A DNA stretch of 64,000 bases from Saururus chinensis (taxonomy: Eukaryota > Streptophyta > Magnoliopsida > Piperales > Saururaceae): NCBI GenBank assembly GCA_035235625.1, contig CP141148.1, positions 35,713,057 to 35,777,056 of the forward strand, read 5' to 3'. The notes under the pieces were generated by a model. That model had not been told where the DNA came from, searched no databases, and was given only the letters and a program-made list of their open reading frames with translations. Positions 10,581-21,990 of this stretch are shown here, in pieces; positions within the stretch are counted from its first letter, which is position 1, and the number at the start of each line of letters is the position of its first letter. The position numbers were made by a program, and so were the translations under genes.

Positions 10581-11320
10581 AGTGTTGAGCAATGAATCTT
10601 CTTGTGTTTCATTTTACACAATGAAGCCGATATTTTTACTCTTCTTTATATATACTAAAACTTTACTCCTATATTTGACCTGACAGTAGGGATATTAATA
10701 TTTTTTAATCCAATCACATGTTGGAGTAGGGTTTTGGTGCATAGAAAATGAAGTGCAATTATCATTTTCTTTAACAAAAATGTGGCCGTGGTTGTAAGAA
10801 ATGAATGCTCAAGTGCAGTTAATCGCCTTGTATGAATAGCAATTAAGTTCCTGTTTTATTCAAGCAATGTTTTTTTTCATGAAAAAAAAAAGAATGTGCT
10901 TTTCCTCCCACAGGATATTCACGCTAGAACTCATGTGCAGTTTTTTTAATCAGGTGAAGGTGAAAGGGGGAGAAGACTCCCTTCAATTAAAGTAATAAGG
11001 GGACATAATTTGAGATACAGAAAAACAAAAAAATTATAGATTCCATCTTTCAAGTAGGAAAGAAAACTCAGCAACAAATTTAGAAAGATGACAATTAGGT
11101 AATATATGAGTTTTAACTTGATGTTCACACTAATAAAAGAGAAGTCTTTTATGAGTGAATTCATTTCTCAAAATTGAATTATTTTCTCTCCAAATGAAGT
11201 AGAAAACCCAGTTCTAAAAGATCTTCAGCATTAGACCCAAATTTGAAATGGTATGACTAAAAAAATAATATGATCAATAGCTTGACATGCCTGATTACAA
11301 GACATATCCACTCTAAATAA
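10580..11320. other. Intergenic, no gene seen
   Basis: AT-rich sequence with a poly-A/T run near 10870-10890 and no meaningful ORF. The right part may be the 3' end of the LINE fragment that follows on the minus strand. Confidence 0.4.
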
Positions 11321-12141
11321 TTTAAATATATGACTCATCAACCATTTGGAATAGCAGTAAGAAAAGAATAGATCTTAAGAGACTCTAGATCATTCTTACA
11401 TAGAATATATTTGTTGACAATGTGAACGCCCCAGACTTGAATCTTGTCTAATTTGAGTAAACAACTTTGAAACATAAGCTTACAAATGACAGAGTGGTGA
11501 GGTTTGTGATGTTTGAACCACATAAGAGAGGTCCAATGCAATATAGTAGAATGAGAGAAGATATACTTGTAGGCTGATTTGGTGGAAAATTTCCTTGAAG
11601 AACTCGCCTTCCATTTGACTACATCCATGTCATGATTAAGAGTGGGAATATGCTCATTGATTAAAAGAAGAAGTTGTTCACCTCTCAAGTGAACAAGAAC
11701 ACTCTAATGCCATTGAGTATCAACCATGCACTCAGAAATAGTTGACATAGGGTGACTGTCCATTTGAGAAGTAATACAATACCCAAAGTTTTGTAAGAGG
11801 GTGAAATTACAGAACCATGGATCCAGCTAAAAGAGAACAAAATTACTATTATTAATCTTGTAAGAGATAAGATTAATTATAATACTCATAGAGATAATAG
11901 CTTGCCAAGAGTAAAATGCAAAGGGTTGCCATATGGAAGAATTGCTCATTTAATTATTCATGAACCGACTTAATCCAAAGAGAGTTTTTATTACGCAAAA
12001 CACGCAAGAAAAACTTTGCCAAACCAATATTGTCCATAGCCAAGTTCTTATATGATGGTAAACTAAACATTCATTGAATATATGCCATGATTTGAGTACT
12101 TCCATGATGATGTTAAGTTCTATCTGGTAGCAACCCTCCAT
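11320..12141 (-). pseudogene. LINE (non-LTR retrotransposon) 3' fragment, zf-RVT region
   Basis: On the minus strand 11338-11688 reads WKASSSRKFSTKSAYKYIF, then a W-x-LMWFKHHKP segment and WGVHIVNKYILCKNDLES. This is the order of the zinc-binding domain that follows reverse transcriptase in plant L1-type LINEs. Further upstream, 11950-12141 holds a FLRVLRNKNSLWIKS-like stretch typical of the region before it. Frames are broken by stops and indels, and the RT itself is missing. 5'-truncated, dead copy. Confidence 0.7.
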
Positions 12142-12350
12142 TGATTTCTGTAGGACCGAACGCTACAAACTACAGAAGTGGGCATGTGAGAGTAGGTAAA
12201 ACTAAACCGCTTCATCATACAGGATATGTTGTTAAAACTCCAAAGAGACAGGTGAACATAGTCCCACTTTTCAAATTTTAGGTTCTGTCAGCCCATATTA
12301 GGTGTAACTTAATATTGTCACAGGATGTATCTAGTCGACAAATTTTGTAG
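12142..12350. other. Short intergenic stretch, nothing recognised
   Basis: Sequence between the LINE fragment and the GLP promoter block, with no ORF and no clear repeat termini. Confidence 0.4.
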
Positions 12351-12354
12351 CCAA

Positions 12355-12869
12355 AAAACAAAAAGTATTGATGACATGCATGTATCATTGAATTGTTGCA
12401 CTTGCTTTCTTCTCTTCATTAATGGATTTGTTCCCTGCAAGTCAAACTCGTGTAATACCAAATTTCTATGGAAGTAGTCGGGACAAGTAACCAATCGAAG
12501 GTTGTTGACATGGTCTTTTTTATTAAACAAAAGTTTTTGGAAGAACTATAGAAACATTCAACAGATGAGCATTGCGAAGTAAAGCTTCATATGGAAGAGT
12601 AAAGCAATGCTTTTGTGGACTGCGTCTACTCTTTGCAAGCAGACTGCGATGATATAAAAAAAACCATGTTTAGATGAAGCTGGTAGTCATTAAGATTAGT
12701 ATATTGCAGAGCTGATTCAGTAAAACGACCTCTTCAATAATGTGTTGTTATATCAAGACGTAGGAACTGCCTCTGTCAAACTATAAATAGCCCCACACCC
12801 CATGTTTCTTCTTCATCCCAAAACATACTCCACAACTTCCTCCTAATCACAGTCCTGAGGAAAACGAAG
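12355..12869 (+). promoter_or_regulatory. Promoter region of GLP gene 2
   Basis: Homologous to the promoter of gene 1. Box 1 (GGACTGCGTCTACTCTTTG) is at 12618-12636, box 2 (GCTGATTCAGTAAAACG, followed by ACC) at 12710-12730, and the TATA box TATAAATAG at 12782-12790, 80 bp before the ATG. Confidence 0.75.
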
Positions 12870-13669
12870 ATGGCCGCTTCCTTTTCAGGTCTTCTCGTGC
12901 TCGCTCTTCTCTCCCTGGCTACTTCACTTGCCATTGCATCAGATCCAAGTCCACTTCAGGACTTCTGTGTTGCCGACCGCAACTCCCCCAGTACGTTTGT
13001 GGTCTCACGATTTCCCCTATGCAAGAGAAAATGCATTTTCTGTAGATCTACTTCTTATCCTTATGAGTTTTTTGCTTGAGTTGTTTATGCTCATTTTGGT
13101 GCGTAATTGGTTTTGCAGTTCGCGTAAATGGCTTTGTCTGCAAGGACCCAAAGATGGCTGCACCAGAGGACTTCTTCTTCTCCGGGCTTAACATGCCAGG
13201 CAATACTGATAACACAGTTGGATCAAATGTGACAACGGTGAACGTGAACCAAATAGCTGGGCTCAACACTTTGGGCATCTCAATGGTCAGGATAGACTAT
13301 GCTCCATATGGCCAGAACCCTCCCCACACTCACCCAAGGGCCACTGAGATTTTGACTGTCCTTGAAGGAACACTTTATGTTGGCTTTGTGACATCCAACC
13401 CTGATAATCGTCTAATAAGTAAGGTCCTTAATAAGGGAGATGTGTTTGTTTTCCCAGAGGGGCTCATTCATTTTCAATTCAACCCCGGCCACACCAAAGC
13501 AGTCGCCATAGCCGCTCTCAGCAGACAAAACCCAGGTGTGATTACCATTGCTAATGCTGTCTTCGGTTCCAAGCCACCAATCTCAGATGAAATCTTAGCT
13601 AAGGCTTTCCAAGTGGACAAGAAAGTGGTAGACTATCTCCAGTCTCGGTTCTGGACGGATAACAACTAG
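12870..13669 (+). CDS. GLP: Germin-like protein, subfamily 1 type (GLP gene 2)
   Basis: Exons 12870-12990 (121 nt) and 13119-13669 (551 nt), with a 128 bp GT..AG intron, encode 223 aa. The signal peptide ends near LAIA at residue 23. Cys33/Cys48, glycosylation site NVT at 77-79, metal ligands His110, His112, Glu117 and His158, and KGD at 146-148 are all present, so the protein should fold as a manganese cupin. It differs from GLP gene 1 mostly at scattered positions such as an Arg in LSRQNP and Lys in HTKAVA, and ends WTDNN. It lies 4 kb downstream of gene 1 in the same orientation, consistent with tandem duplication. Expected role: secreted apoplastic protein in development or defence (family knowledge). 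Confidence 0.96.
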
Positions 13670-13912
13670 ATAATAGCCGATCCTAGTTTTAAATGAAAAG
13701 TTGTAGTTTTGGTACAATAATTAAAGTGTAACATTTGTTATTGTTTGCAATTCCATTGTATTTGTTTGGGGATCTAATTGATGGGGAATATAATGATGTG
13801 TACCATTGAAGCAATACAGACTTCAGGAAATCATGCTTATGACAATATTCATGAGTACAAAATTGCATGGTTTATGCTCACGTTGGTGCATCCTTTGTTT
13901 TCATTTTCGCAG

Positions 13913-14423
13913 TTCGCGTTAATGGCTTTGTCTGCAAGGACCCGAAGATGGCTGCACCAGAGAAATTCTTCTTCTCCGGTCTAAACATGCCCTGTAATAC
14001 CGATAACGCAGTTGGATCGGGCTCAACACACTGGGCATCTCTATGGTTAGGATAGACTATGCCCCATATGGCCAAAACCCTCCCCCCATACTCATGCAAT
14101 GGCCACTGAGATTCTCACTATCCTGAAGGAAACACTCTACGTTGGTTTTGTGACATCCAACCCTGCTCATAAGCAAGGTCATTAGCAAAGGAGATGTGTT
14201 TTTTTTTCCCAGAGGGGCTCATCCATTTCCAATTAAATCCGGGTCACACCAACGCAGTGGCCATAGCTGTTCTCAGCAGCCAGAACCTAGGTGTGATTAC
14301 CATTGCCAATGCTGTCTTCGGTTCTAAGCCACCAATCTTAGATAAGATCTTGGCTAAGGCTTTCCAAGTGGACAAGAAAGTGGTGGACTATCTCCAGTCT
14401 CGGTTCTAGGCAGACAACAACTA
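13913..14423 (+). pseudogene. GLP pseudogene (exon 2 only)
   Basis: A second exon starts after an intact-looking acceptor (TTTTCGCAG, ending at 13912) and the tail of the intron, but exon 1, signal peptide, promoter and start codon are absent. A deletion of about 34 bp after GTTGGATC removes the NVT glycosylation region and shifts the frame. Further indels hit the HxH metal-binding segment and the SNPDNR segment. The final Trp codon has become TAG at 14407-14409, before the ancestral stop at 14421-14423. It lies 244 bp after GLP gene 2, and its 3' flank resembles that gene's flank, so it is a 5'-truncated tandem copy. Confidence 0.93.
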
Positions 14424-14639
14424 GATGTTACAAACTTGTTATCCTATTTTGAATGAAAAAATTATGTGGCTTTGATACAATAAGTGCAGCATTTGTTATT
14501 GTTTGCAATTTTATTGCATTTGTATGAAATCAAATTGATGGGAAATAAAATGATCTGTACCATTCAAGTAATATACACTTCAAGAAATCATGCTTATGAT
14601 AATCATGAGTACATACTAATTGAATTGATCTTCTTGGTA

Positions 14640-15255
14640 ATTCACACAAGTGGCTAGCCTAAGATATTCTAGTTCTCATGCTACTGTTAATTAGAGGAGG
14701 ATCGGAGGAAGAGGAGCGGAGGGGGGGGGATTGCTTGCAATACCATTCCAAAACACCAACTTTACTAAGCTGTTGTCATTTGAGCATTTGTTGAAAGGAA
14801 TGATGGGCTTAACGATGCATTATTTGCCTAACCTAAATATGTGTGATTGACCAAGACTCCATATCCGTCACACAACGAAAAATCCAAGTGCAGCCGTTTT
14901 TCTAACGTGAACCCCGGGAAAAGGATAACAACAATCTTCACCTCCTAAATCCATCAAATGATATCATTAAGGATTTAGCAGTACTTGACCACGTAGAAGT
15001 ATCAGACACTGGAAAAACTATTTTCGACCAAGTGATAGATTGTGGAATATTGCAGCAGCAAGGTTGATGTGTTTGTCTTCCCACTGATGCAGTTGCTGAC
15101 CTGAGCAATTAGAACCCAGGAGTGATCACCATTGCCATTACTGTGAATTTGGATCGAAGCCACATCTGATATGCAATTTTAGCTAGAGCATTCCAAGTGG
15201 ACAAGAATGTGCTTATTACCTTCAGGCTGAGTTTAATTTGGGTCAATAATTAGTG
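14640..15255 (+). repeat. Duplicated GLP downstream segment, copy 2 (partner 9900-10580)
   Basis: Same order of blocks as at 9900-10580, ending in GLP relic 2. It follows the GLP pseudogene. Confidence 0.65.
15058..15253 (+). pseudogene. GLP relic 2 (3' part of exon 2)
   Basis: Matches to GLP exon 2 in order: GATGTGTTTGTCTTCCCA, a deletion, GATGCAGTTGCTGACCTGAG, AGAACCCAGGAGTGATCACC, ATTTTAGCTAGAGCATTCC and AAGTGGACAAGAATGTG, closing with codons for Trp-Val-Asn-Asn-stop at 15242-15253. The box 2 His region is lost and frames are broken. The WVNN ending is that of the minus-strand GLP class at 26732 and 38882, not the W-x-DNN ending of the neighbouring plus-strand genes. Confidence 0.75.
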
Positions 15256-15799
15256 GGCAACTTACCACAAATTAGCAAGAATGCTAATTATTTGTTAATT
15301 TTGTCATCCAATATTAGTTTTCATTGCATCACAATTCATTTCTAATAATTAAATTACTGATGTTACTTCATAAAAAAATAGTCATGTTCGATTTTTTTTA
15401 TAAGGTTGTCATATCCTTTATAGTTCATGCTTTTTTCGCCAATTAAATAAGAATCGGCTCATATGTTTGGTGTCATACCATCTAAAAATGGTCAGTGGCA
15501 AGTAGGTTCAAAATATATAAGCATGTGGATGTGGGTAAACAAAGGGTAACTGCTAACTATTTTAACCTCATTGACAATGGACATAATTAACACTAGTCCA
15601 TGCAAAGTATACTACGTACGCTGTGTGCGATTAAACACATAAGGTTATGCTTGTATAGATCTTTGTGTACTCATTGTTCGATGGCTGAAAGACTTGTAAT
15701 TAGAAGAACCAATCACCAGCTTTGAGCTTTATATATTATTTGTATAAAAAAGATCCTGTTGTGAAGCTCTTATTCGAGACAAGGCGATCAGCTGATTAT
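15254..15799. other. Intergenic, 3' flank of repeat-protein gene 1
   Basis: AT-rich with no ORF of note. It separates the tail-to-tail GLP relic (plus) and the repeat-protein gene (minus), and presumably holds the latter's 3' UTR next to 15799. Confidence 0.5.
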
Positions 15800-16393
15800 T
15801 TAGACTATAACAGCCCTCGTGGAGGGGTAAGCGCAAGCAGCAGCGTTCACTAACTGGTTGGCCTGAACTGCATTGTAGTACTGCTGGTTGAAGAGCTGGT
15901 TGGCCTGTTGTTGGCTGAGAATCTGGCTGGCCTGCTGCTGGTGGAAAAGCTGGTTGGCCTGTTGTTGGTTGAATAACTGGTTAGCCTGTTGCTGGTTGAT
16001 CAACTGGTTGGCCTGCAACTGGCTCAAGGCCTGGTTGGTCTGCACTTGGTTCAGGAGCTGAGCACCATATGGGCTAGCAAATGCAGGAATGTTGTATGCA
16101 CCATATAGACTAGCGAAGGCAGGAACGTCGTACGCAGCATATGGAGAGATGGCCGCGACATTGGCGAGGATGTTAGGAGAGGACCAGATGGCTGCGTAGT
16201 ATGGGTTGATGGCATGGTAGGGGCTCCAGATTGGCCCCCCTGCAGCCAAGTTTGGAATGACATTGCTACATGCTGATGTGGGAACAGTGGCGGCTTGAAG
16301 GTAGGTGGCCTCGGTGGAGGTGAAGCAGAGGAGAAGAGGGAGGAGGATGGACAGGAGAGGGAGGGTTTTGGACAGGGTGAAGGAGATGGCCAT
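15800..16393 (-). CDS. Secreted Gln/Asn-rich 9-residue repeat protein 1 (storage-protein-like)
   Basis: Single exon, 197 aa, family not recognised. Residues 1-29 form a strong signal peptide (basic start, Leu-rich core). Residues 30-110 are rich in Pro, Ala, Tyr and Ser and hold a duplicated YGAYNIPAFASPYGA-type segment at about 84-111. Residues 111-183 are about seven to eight copies of a 9-residue unit with consensus ANQLFNQQQ. Only three Cys occur, at 23, 42 and 187. The composition resembles alpha-prolamins such as zeins (Gln/Ala/Leu/Asn repeats after a signal peptide), but the unit is shorter and differs, so homology is not claimed. A TATA box on the minus strand at 16457-16464 lies about 65 bp before the ATG. 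A paralog at 37784-38365 conserves signal, architecture and promoter, which supports a real gene. Role unknown: storage, wall or defence protein possible. Confidence 0.85.
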   Translation of the reverse strand: MAISFTLSKTLPLLSILLPLLLCFTSTEATYLQAATVPTSACSNVIPNLAAGGPIWSPYHAINPYYAAIWSSPNILANVAAISPYAAYDVPAFASLYGAYNIPAFASPYGAQLLNQVQTNQALSQLQANQLINQQQANQLFNQQQANQLFHQQQASQILSQQQANQLFNQQYYNAVQANQLVNAAACAYPSTRAVIV

Positions 16394-16456
16394 GTTGAGA
16401 GCGCGTATGAAAATTGTATCAGTTTTGGTGTGGAGAGTTGATGAGAAGAGAGCGTG

Positions 16457-16464
16457 TATTTATA
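16457..16464 (-). promoter_or_regulatory. TATA box of repeat-protein gene 1
   Basis: TATAAATA on the minus strand, in the context CTCTATAAATACACG. The equivalent word lies at the same distance upstream of the paralogs at 38365 and 54736. Confidence 0.75.
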
Positions 16465-16465
16465 G

Positions 16466-17007
16466 AGGAGCGATTGGTTGCAGCTGAGTTGATGTCCACT
16501 GGAGGAAATAAGATGTGGAGAGTCGAGGGATTTGAAGCATATCAAATGCTGTCTTCTTCATTGTTGACGTGGTTCACAAAATCTAAAGTTCCTTCACTTT
16601 TGTTCTATTCTCAATGTGGTAATTCATGTAGTCGTCTGTTGGGGATTGGGAGAGAAAGATTTCTCCATTTCTTGGCTTTTTGCTTCTATCAGGTGGGCTG
16701 GTAGAAAGTTGGGAGGTTGGATCCATGTCAGAGATTTTGCTTCCACAACTAAAATGGAATTGCTTGCAGGATAGATGAATGGTGCTTGTTTCAAACAGGT
16801 GTGTGGAAGGAGTTATACATGGGATCCATGTCGAAATAAGTGTTGGATCCGTTTTAGTCTACAAACGTTGTCTTACTATCGAAGAGCTTGCTCCTTTAAA
16901 TTTGCTCTATACATCTTATGTATCTTTTTCTGGCGAGATAACAGACGTGCTCCGGGAACATATTTATGATTACTCGAGCTCTGAGCTGATAAACATCTTC
17001 AATTAGT
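16466..17007. other. Upstream region of repeat-protein gene 1
   Basis: No supported gene. It presumably includes the promoter of the minus-strand gene. Small ORFs here overlap on the plus strand without any recognisable domain. Confidence 0.4.
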
Positions 17008-17903
17008 TGTTATTTTCGAACCTTTGCAAATATTGTGATGAGAAATTTACAAATATTGTCATGAGAAGTTTTATTGGAATGATTATGATCGAATTAAGCA
17101 AGTTGCTTTTTCCTTAAAAATATAATTCATCATTTTTAACGGTGCTTAGGACTCTTGGGCGCCTACTTCTCACAATAACACAATCAACCACGTACTGTAG
17201 GAGCACCTCCATCACAGTACATGCAGCAACCCACAAAATGTTTGCTCTCACATAAATGAAAACATAGGAAAATCCAATATCGGATTATTGTAAAAATTAT
17301 TTTTAATAATTTTATAGGAAATCCCATTGAAGACACCATTTCTCATTCAAATAGACGCATCTATCCGTTAACGAACACATTTTTTAGTGAAAATAAATCG
17401 GACCCATTTTGATTAAATTAAAACTAAACCAAATAAATACAAAACCAAACTGGGTTAAGAGAAAACTAAACCAAATGAATTTGTCCCCAAAATAATTATC
17501 TTGTTGACCCAACCCAACGCGACTCGATCGGCCTGCCGCATGTGCGAACTGAACTAAACCGAGCCTGATGGACAACGGCGTGCGCGCGGGGGTTAGCCCA
17601 CCTAAGTGCATAGGTCCAACATGTCTCTCCCTCATAAAGTGGGTTGGCCCAAGAGCCTAACTTGAAAGGCTGAACTTATACCTTATATACCAACATTATC
17701 ACCTTCTTGTAAGCGATGTGGGACTATTCACTTCTTCAACCAATTCACGTGTGTGATTCTTATTCAATACAAAGTGGGCTTGGGCTCTCTCTCTACCATA
17801 TGGGCTTAACCCACATAAATATTATGTGTTAAACCTATGTAAATATTATACCCACCTTAATGATATGAGCTTAACCCATTAAATACAATGCACATTTTTA
17901 ACA
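17008..17903 (-). repeat. Copia 3' LTR (896 bp)
   Basis: Direct-repeat partner of 18902-19642 with TG..CA-type ends. It lies next to the polypurine tract, so it is the 3' LTR in element orientation. Confidence 0.8.
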
Positions 17904-18449
17904 ATCCCCTACCTAAATGAGAATTGACTGGATAACTATACAAAATAATGCAGATAAACTGTGAAATAAATATTAAAAAGATCATGCATGGGGAAAAGAT
18001 AGTTTTTGGCTTTTAACCTTCCCTTATGAAAATTATCGGGTCTATTGGCTAATTAGTGAACGTAATGTCTTGAACTATTCAGCCGTTTGTGTAAACCAAG
18101 ACAATATATCACATAATCACTTCTCAGACACACTGTGGTTTTCATGATTGTGTTCATTTCGGCCCTGAACAAACTTAGTTTTCATGAGTGCTCTAAAAGA
18201 TTTAGCCTTAAAATCCTCATAGAAGCGGCCCCTTCACACTTATATAGGTGATTCTCATTAGGAGTATCCTACAATACCCCACTCAAACTAATTCAAGCTA
18301 TAAGAACCATTGAAAGTAAAACCTATCCTAATTCACTTTGCAGGCATCACTATTTCATCATAAGAATGAGGACGAGATTTTATCTCAATAGTGATTCCCC
18401 TTAAATCCCCCACAATTCAGTTGTCCTTTTGAACTTAGATCTTAGAATA

Positions 18450-18860
18450 TCTAGTTAACTAGGTTGGGTTGCCATTATGGTGACTCTTAATGTATAGGTT
18501 TTAAGCTCATTCCCCTCAATGAATTGCTCATTTGTTCTTTGGTTAAACCCTTAGTAAGCAGATCCATATTATTTTCTTTTGACCTAATATACTCAATAAA
18601 AATTAACTCAATAAAAATTATTCTACTATAGAGTAATTATTTTATGGTATTGTGCATCCGATGTATATGTCGAGACTTACCATTATACAAGTTACTTTGT
18701 GCCCTTCCTATAGCCGATTGACTATCACAATATATACAAATAGGTGGCACAGATTTCCCCCACATTGGAATATCCTCTAAAAAATTACGAAGTCACTCAG
18801 CCTCTTTGCCTGCTTTATCAAGCGCAATGAATTCAAATTTCATTGTGGTTCTTGTTATGC
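18450..18860 (-). pseudogene. Copia RNase H C-terminal fragment
   Basis: Minus-strand translation includes KFEFIALDKAGKEAEWLRNF, then ICIYCDSQSAIGRAQSNLYN and GKSRHIHRMHNTIK, followed after a stop by NNMDLLTKGLTKEQM. These are the standard motifs at the end of plant copia pol. In-frame stops show it is dead. Confidence 0.85.
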
Positions 18861-18901
18861 ATGTCTATATGATATATAAATAACGAATTTTGTCTTAAGA
18901 T

Positions 18902-19642
18902 TGTTATTTTCGTACCTTTGCAAATATTGTGATGAGAAATCTTACTGGAATGATTATGATCAAATCAAGCAAGTCGCTCATTCCTTATGACAAAATTCGC
19001 CCTCCTTAACGGTACTTAGGACTCTTGGGCATCTGCCTCCTAGGATAAGACGATTAACCACAAACTGTAGGAGCACCTCTAACATAGTACATGAGCGAAC
19101 CACAAAATGTATGCTTTCACAGAAATGAAAACGTATGGAAATCCAATGTCGGATTATTATAGAAATCGTTTTCAATGATTTTACAGGAAATCCCGTTGAA
19201 GACACTCTTTCCCGTTCAAACCAAATAAATACAAAACTAAATCGGGTTAAGAAAAACCAAACCAAATGAATTTGTTCCAAAATTAATTATCTTGTTGACC
19301 CAACCCGACCTGACCGTCCGGCCGCGCATGCGAACCAAACTGGACTGCGGCAACGGCAGTGCGCGCGTGTGGGTTAGCTCACCTAGGTGCATGAGTCCAA
19401 CTTGTCTCTCCCCCACAAAAGTGGGTTGGCCCAAAGGCCTAACTTAAAAGGCCAAACTTATGTCTTATATACCAACACCATCACCTTCTTCTAGGCGATG
19501 TGGGACTATTCACTTATTCAACCAATTCACATGTGTGATTCTCATTTAACACAAAGTGGGCTTGGGCTCTCTCTACCATATGTGTTTGACCCACATAAAT
19601 ATTATAGGCTTAACCTATTAAATATAATGCCCACTTCTAACA
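18902..19642 (-). repeat. Copia 5' LTR (741 bp)
   Basis: Direct-repeat partner of 17008-17903, shortened by an internal deletion near 19220. Confidence 0.8.
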
Positions 19643-20512
19643 TTGGCTACGTCTAATCTTCCCCCTAAGTGTTAATATTCACTTGCTAGTAGAACTAGTT
19701 CAAAACAAAAATGTAGGGGATGATCTTGTCTCACATTCTTAACTATATATAATAGAAAGATCTCTTGGGGGATTTGAGTTCTAACTTCTTAAAGCAAAAA
19801 TCCAATTGCTTTTCAACTGACGTAAAAGTCGATTATTTTGGGCTTTTAAGTGTAAGAATTGAAAAAAATAGTACACCTACAATTCTATACTAAAAGAAGA
19901 CTGAACCCACCCAAAATTAAAATTAGAACATCCACTAATTGATTTTTTTATAGGATTTCCTTCCTCTGCCTCATGCATCTCCTTTCTCCCTCAATGGCAA
20001 GGTCCATTCTCCATTTTTTTGTAGTCATTGCAATCTCAAGATCCAAATTTCAATGGTGTTTCATGGTTTACTCGTCAAATGTTTATTTAAGAATTGAATT
20101 GTTCGATTGAGGAAATCTAATGCATTTGTCACCAACTTATCTTCCGTTATAACTAGAGAGACAGTTGTGGGTTTTATGCATGTTTTTCTTCTTTGCTTGG
20201 TGTTACCATGATGCATCTTTTTCCCATAAGTAGTGATATAACATTTAATAAATGTGTCCAACAAAACTTCTCAACTAGGTTTTGCTTGGCCAGCCTATAT
20301 GTTCTATCCAACCAAAATGCTGTTGAAGACTTTTGCTGGGTAGATATCTTAAGTGATTATCATTTTCCTTTGTGCAACATGCTTCTAAGCATCTTATCTC
20401 AATATATTGATTGTAAATTTTAACTGGTTGGATTGAGCATTTCAAAGGAAGTTTGTAGTTATATTTTACAAAACATTTATAGTGTATGTCATGCTTTGTA
20501 ATATTACAAATG
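19643..20512. other. Intergenic, nothing recognised
   Basis: AT-rich sequence. Short ORFs exist but show no domain and have no paralogs in the window. Confidence 0.35.
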
Positions 20513-21990
20513 TGTTACCCCAAAAATTTAAAAGAATTTTTTTTACTTAACCTTTTTGGGGAAAATAATTTGAGCTCTTAAGCTAAACTGAACCGCAACA
20601 AAAACTTAGAATTGACCTCTTGACCATTAGGGACAAGGGACAAGGAGTAAGAACATTCTAAATTTAATTTGAGCATGAGGGATTGCATGGTTAACGTAGT
20701 CAACTCGACTAATCAAAAACTTTAAAACCTTAACCGGATGTCAGAGAAGGGAGAAACACATTGCTTTAACCAAGGGTTTAATTTAAGAAGTTAGTAGACC
20801 CGCCTATATGATTTGACCCGATTGTCAAGAGTATGAGAGTGTACTCGTGGGGGATAAGATTTTCATATACTAGCTTGTCATGCCCTAACCAAAGGGTAGT
20901 GGCTAGAGGGGACTTATTTAGGGAAACTTCAACGAAGAACGGATGGAGAAAGAAGAAGTAGGCAAACAAGTTTGTGGAGCTAGGTAGGGCAAGGTGTGTA
21001 GCAACCAAGCCCGATGGCCTATATGCTAGAGTTGCTTTGGTGCCAAGTTAAAGATAATCCCATCTTTGGTTTAATTTGATCTTATTGGCTATGCATGGAA
21101 AGAGTTCAAGCCAAGAGGAGAATTTACCATAAAGAAGACTCCCCCCATAGGAAAGCCACCCACCCCCACCTCTCTTCCCTATTTTGGTTGTCCCTCTCCC
21201 CTTTCCTACTTGTGACCCTTTCCCCTCTCTTCCCCCCTCTCATCTTGTCTCCCCTCTCCAATCTCCTTCTTCTACCTTCTTCTTCATTATTTCACCATTT
21301 AAGTGCCCTAGAGCTTTAAACTTGATGTCTCTATCATCGGACCATCAGTTAGGAGGATCTACTTAAGCTTGGGACATAATTAGAGGATAGTTTGAGGGTC
21401 TTTTTTATTTAATAAAGTTAAGAAGAATCGGATTTCCCTAGCTCTTGATTGTAGTATAGATATCTTGAATTGGTGCCTTAGGGCTTTTGTGTTTGATTTA
21501 GAGTTTTGATCAAGGATCAAAGGCTTGATTGGGAGGAGTTTCCCTGAAAGATCAACTTCCATCTATTCTAGTTTATAATATCAAGATGAGATTCATGTTT
21601 GGTTTGAATGAAGTGACGATTGTTTGTTAGTAAGCATGTATTCGGGTTTTGTTCTTATGGAAGTTGTGATTTTGATATGAAAGTTTCTTGTTTGTGCTTA
21701 TATTATGCTTGATCTTATGTTCCATGTGCTATTAATAATTGTTCGTGCTATGATATGGAGTCAAATAGCATGTTTTTTGCAATTTATTATGATGTATGGA
21801 TTTGGAGGATTTGTTAGGTACAGATTTAAGTAATCTCACTTTTTAATGTTTTACTTTCGATTCTTTGTACATACCCAGAAAGGCTGGATTGTTGTGGACC
21901 TTTTGGTGCTCAGATCAATATGAACTTTTTATGGGAGTTCAACTCTGTTTAAAATTTCAAATGTTTTCATGATGTTTTTATGGGTCTACC
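20513..21990 (+). mobile_element. Possible Ty3/gypsy LTR (solo or fragment)
   Basis: The stretch begins TGTTACCCCAAAAATTT, a start often seen for chromovirus LTRs, and continues with the pyrimidine-rich leader (about 21140-21300) common in such LTRs. No matching second LTR or internal domain is in the window, and the right end is not defined. Low-confidence assignment. Confidence 0.3.

Larger units (their letters stand above)
17008..19642 (-). mobile_element. Ty1/copia retrotransposon with large internal deletion
   Basis: Two direct repeats, 17008-17903 and 18902-19642, both begin TGTTATTTTCG and end AACA in the plus orientation and share long matching blocks; the second lacks about 130 bp. 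Between them the minus strand encodes a copia RNase H C-terminus at about 18450-18860. A polypurine tract (AGGTAGGGGAT) abuts the lower LTR on the minus strand, confirming that orientation. Gag, protease, integrase and most of RT are gone, and no primer-binding site is seen at the 5' LTR. Flanking target duplications are not obvious. Confidence 0.85.

Noticed and set aside
16051..16545. 164-codon minus-strand ORF overlapping repeat-protein gene 1
   Set aside because: Alternative frame of the same gene; it starts upstream of the TATA box and lacks the signal peptide.
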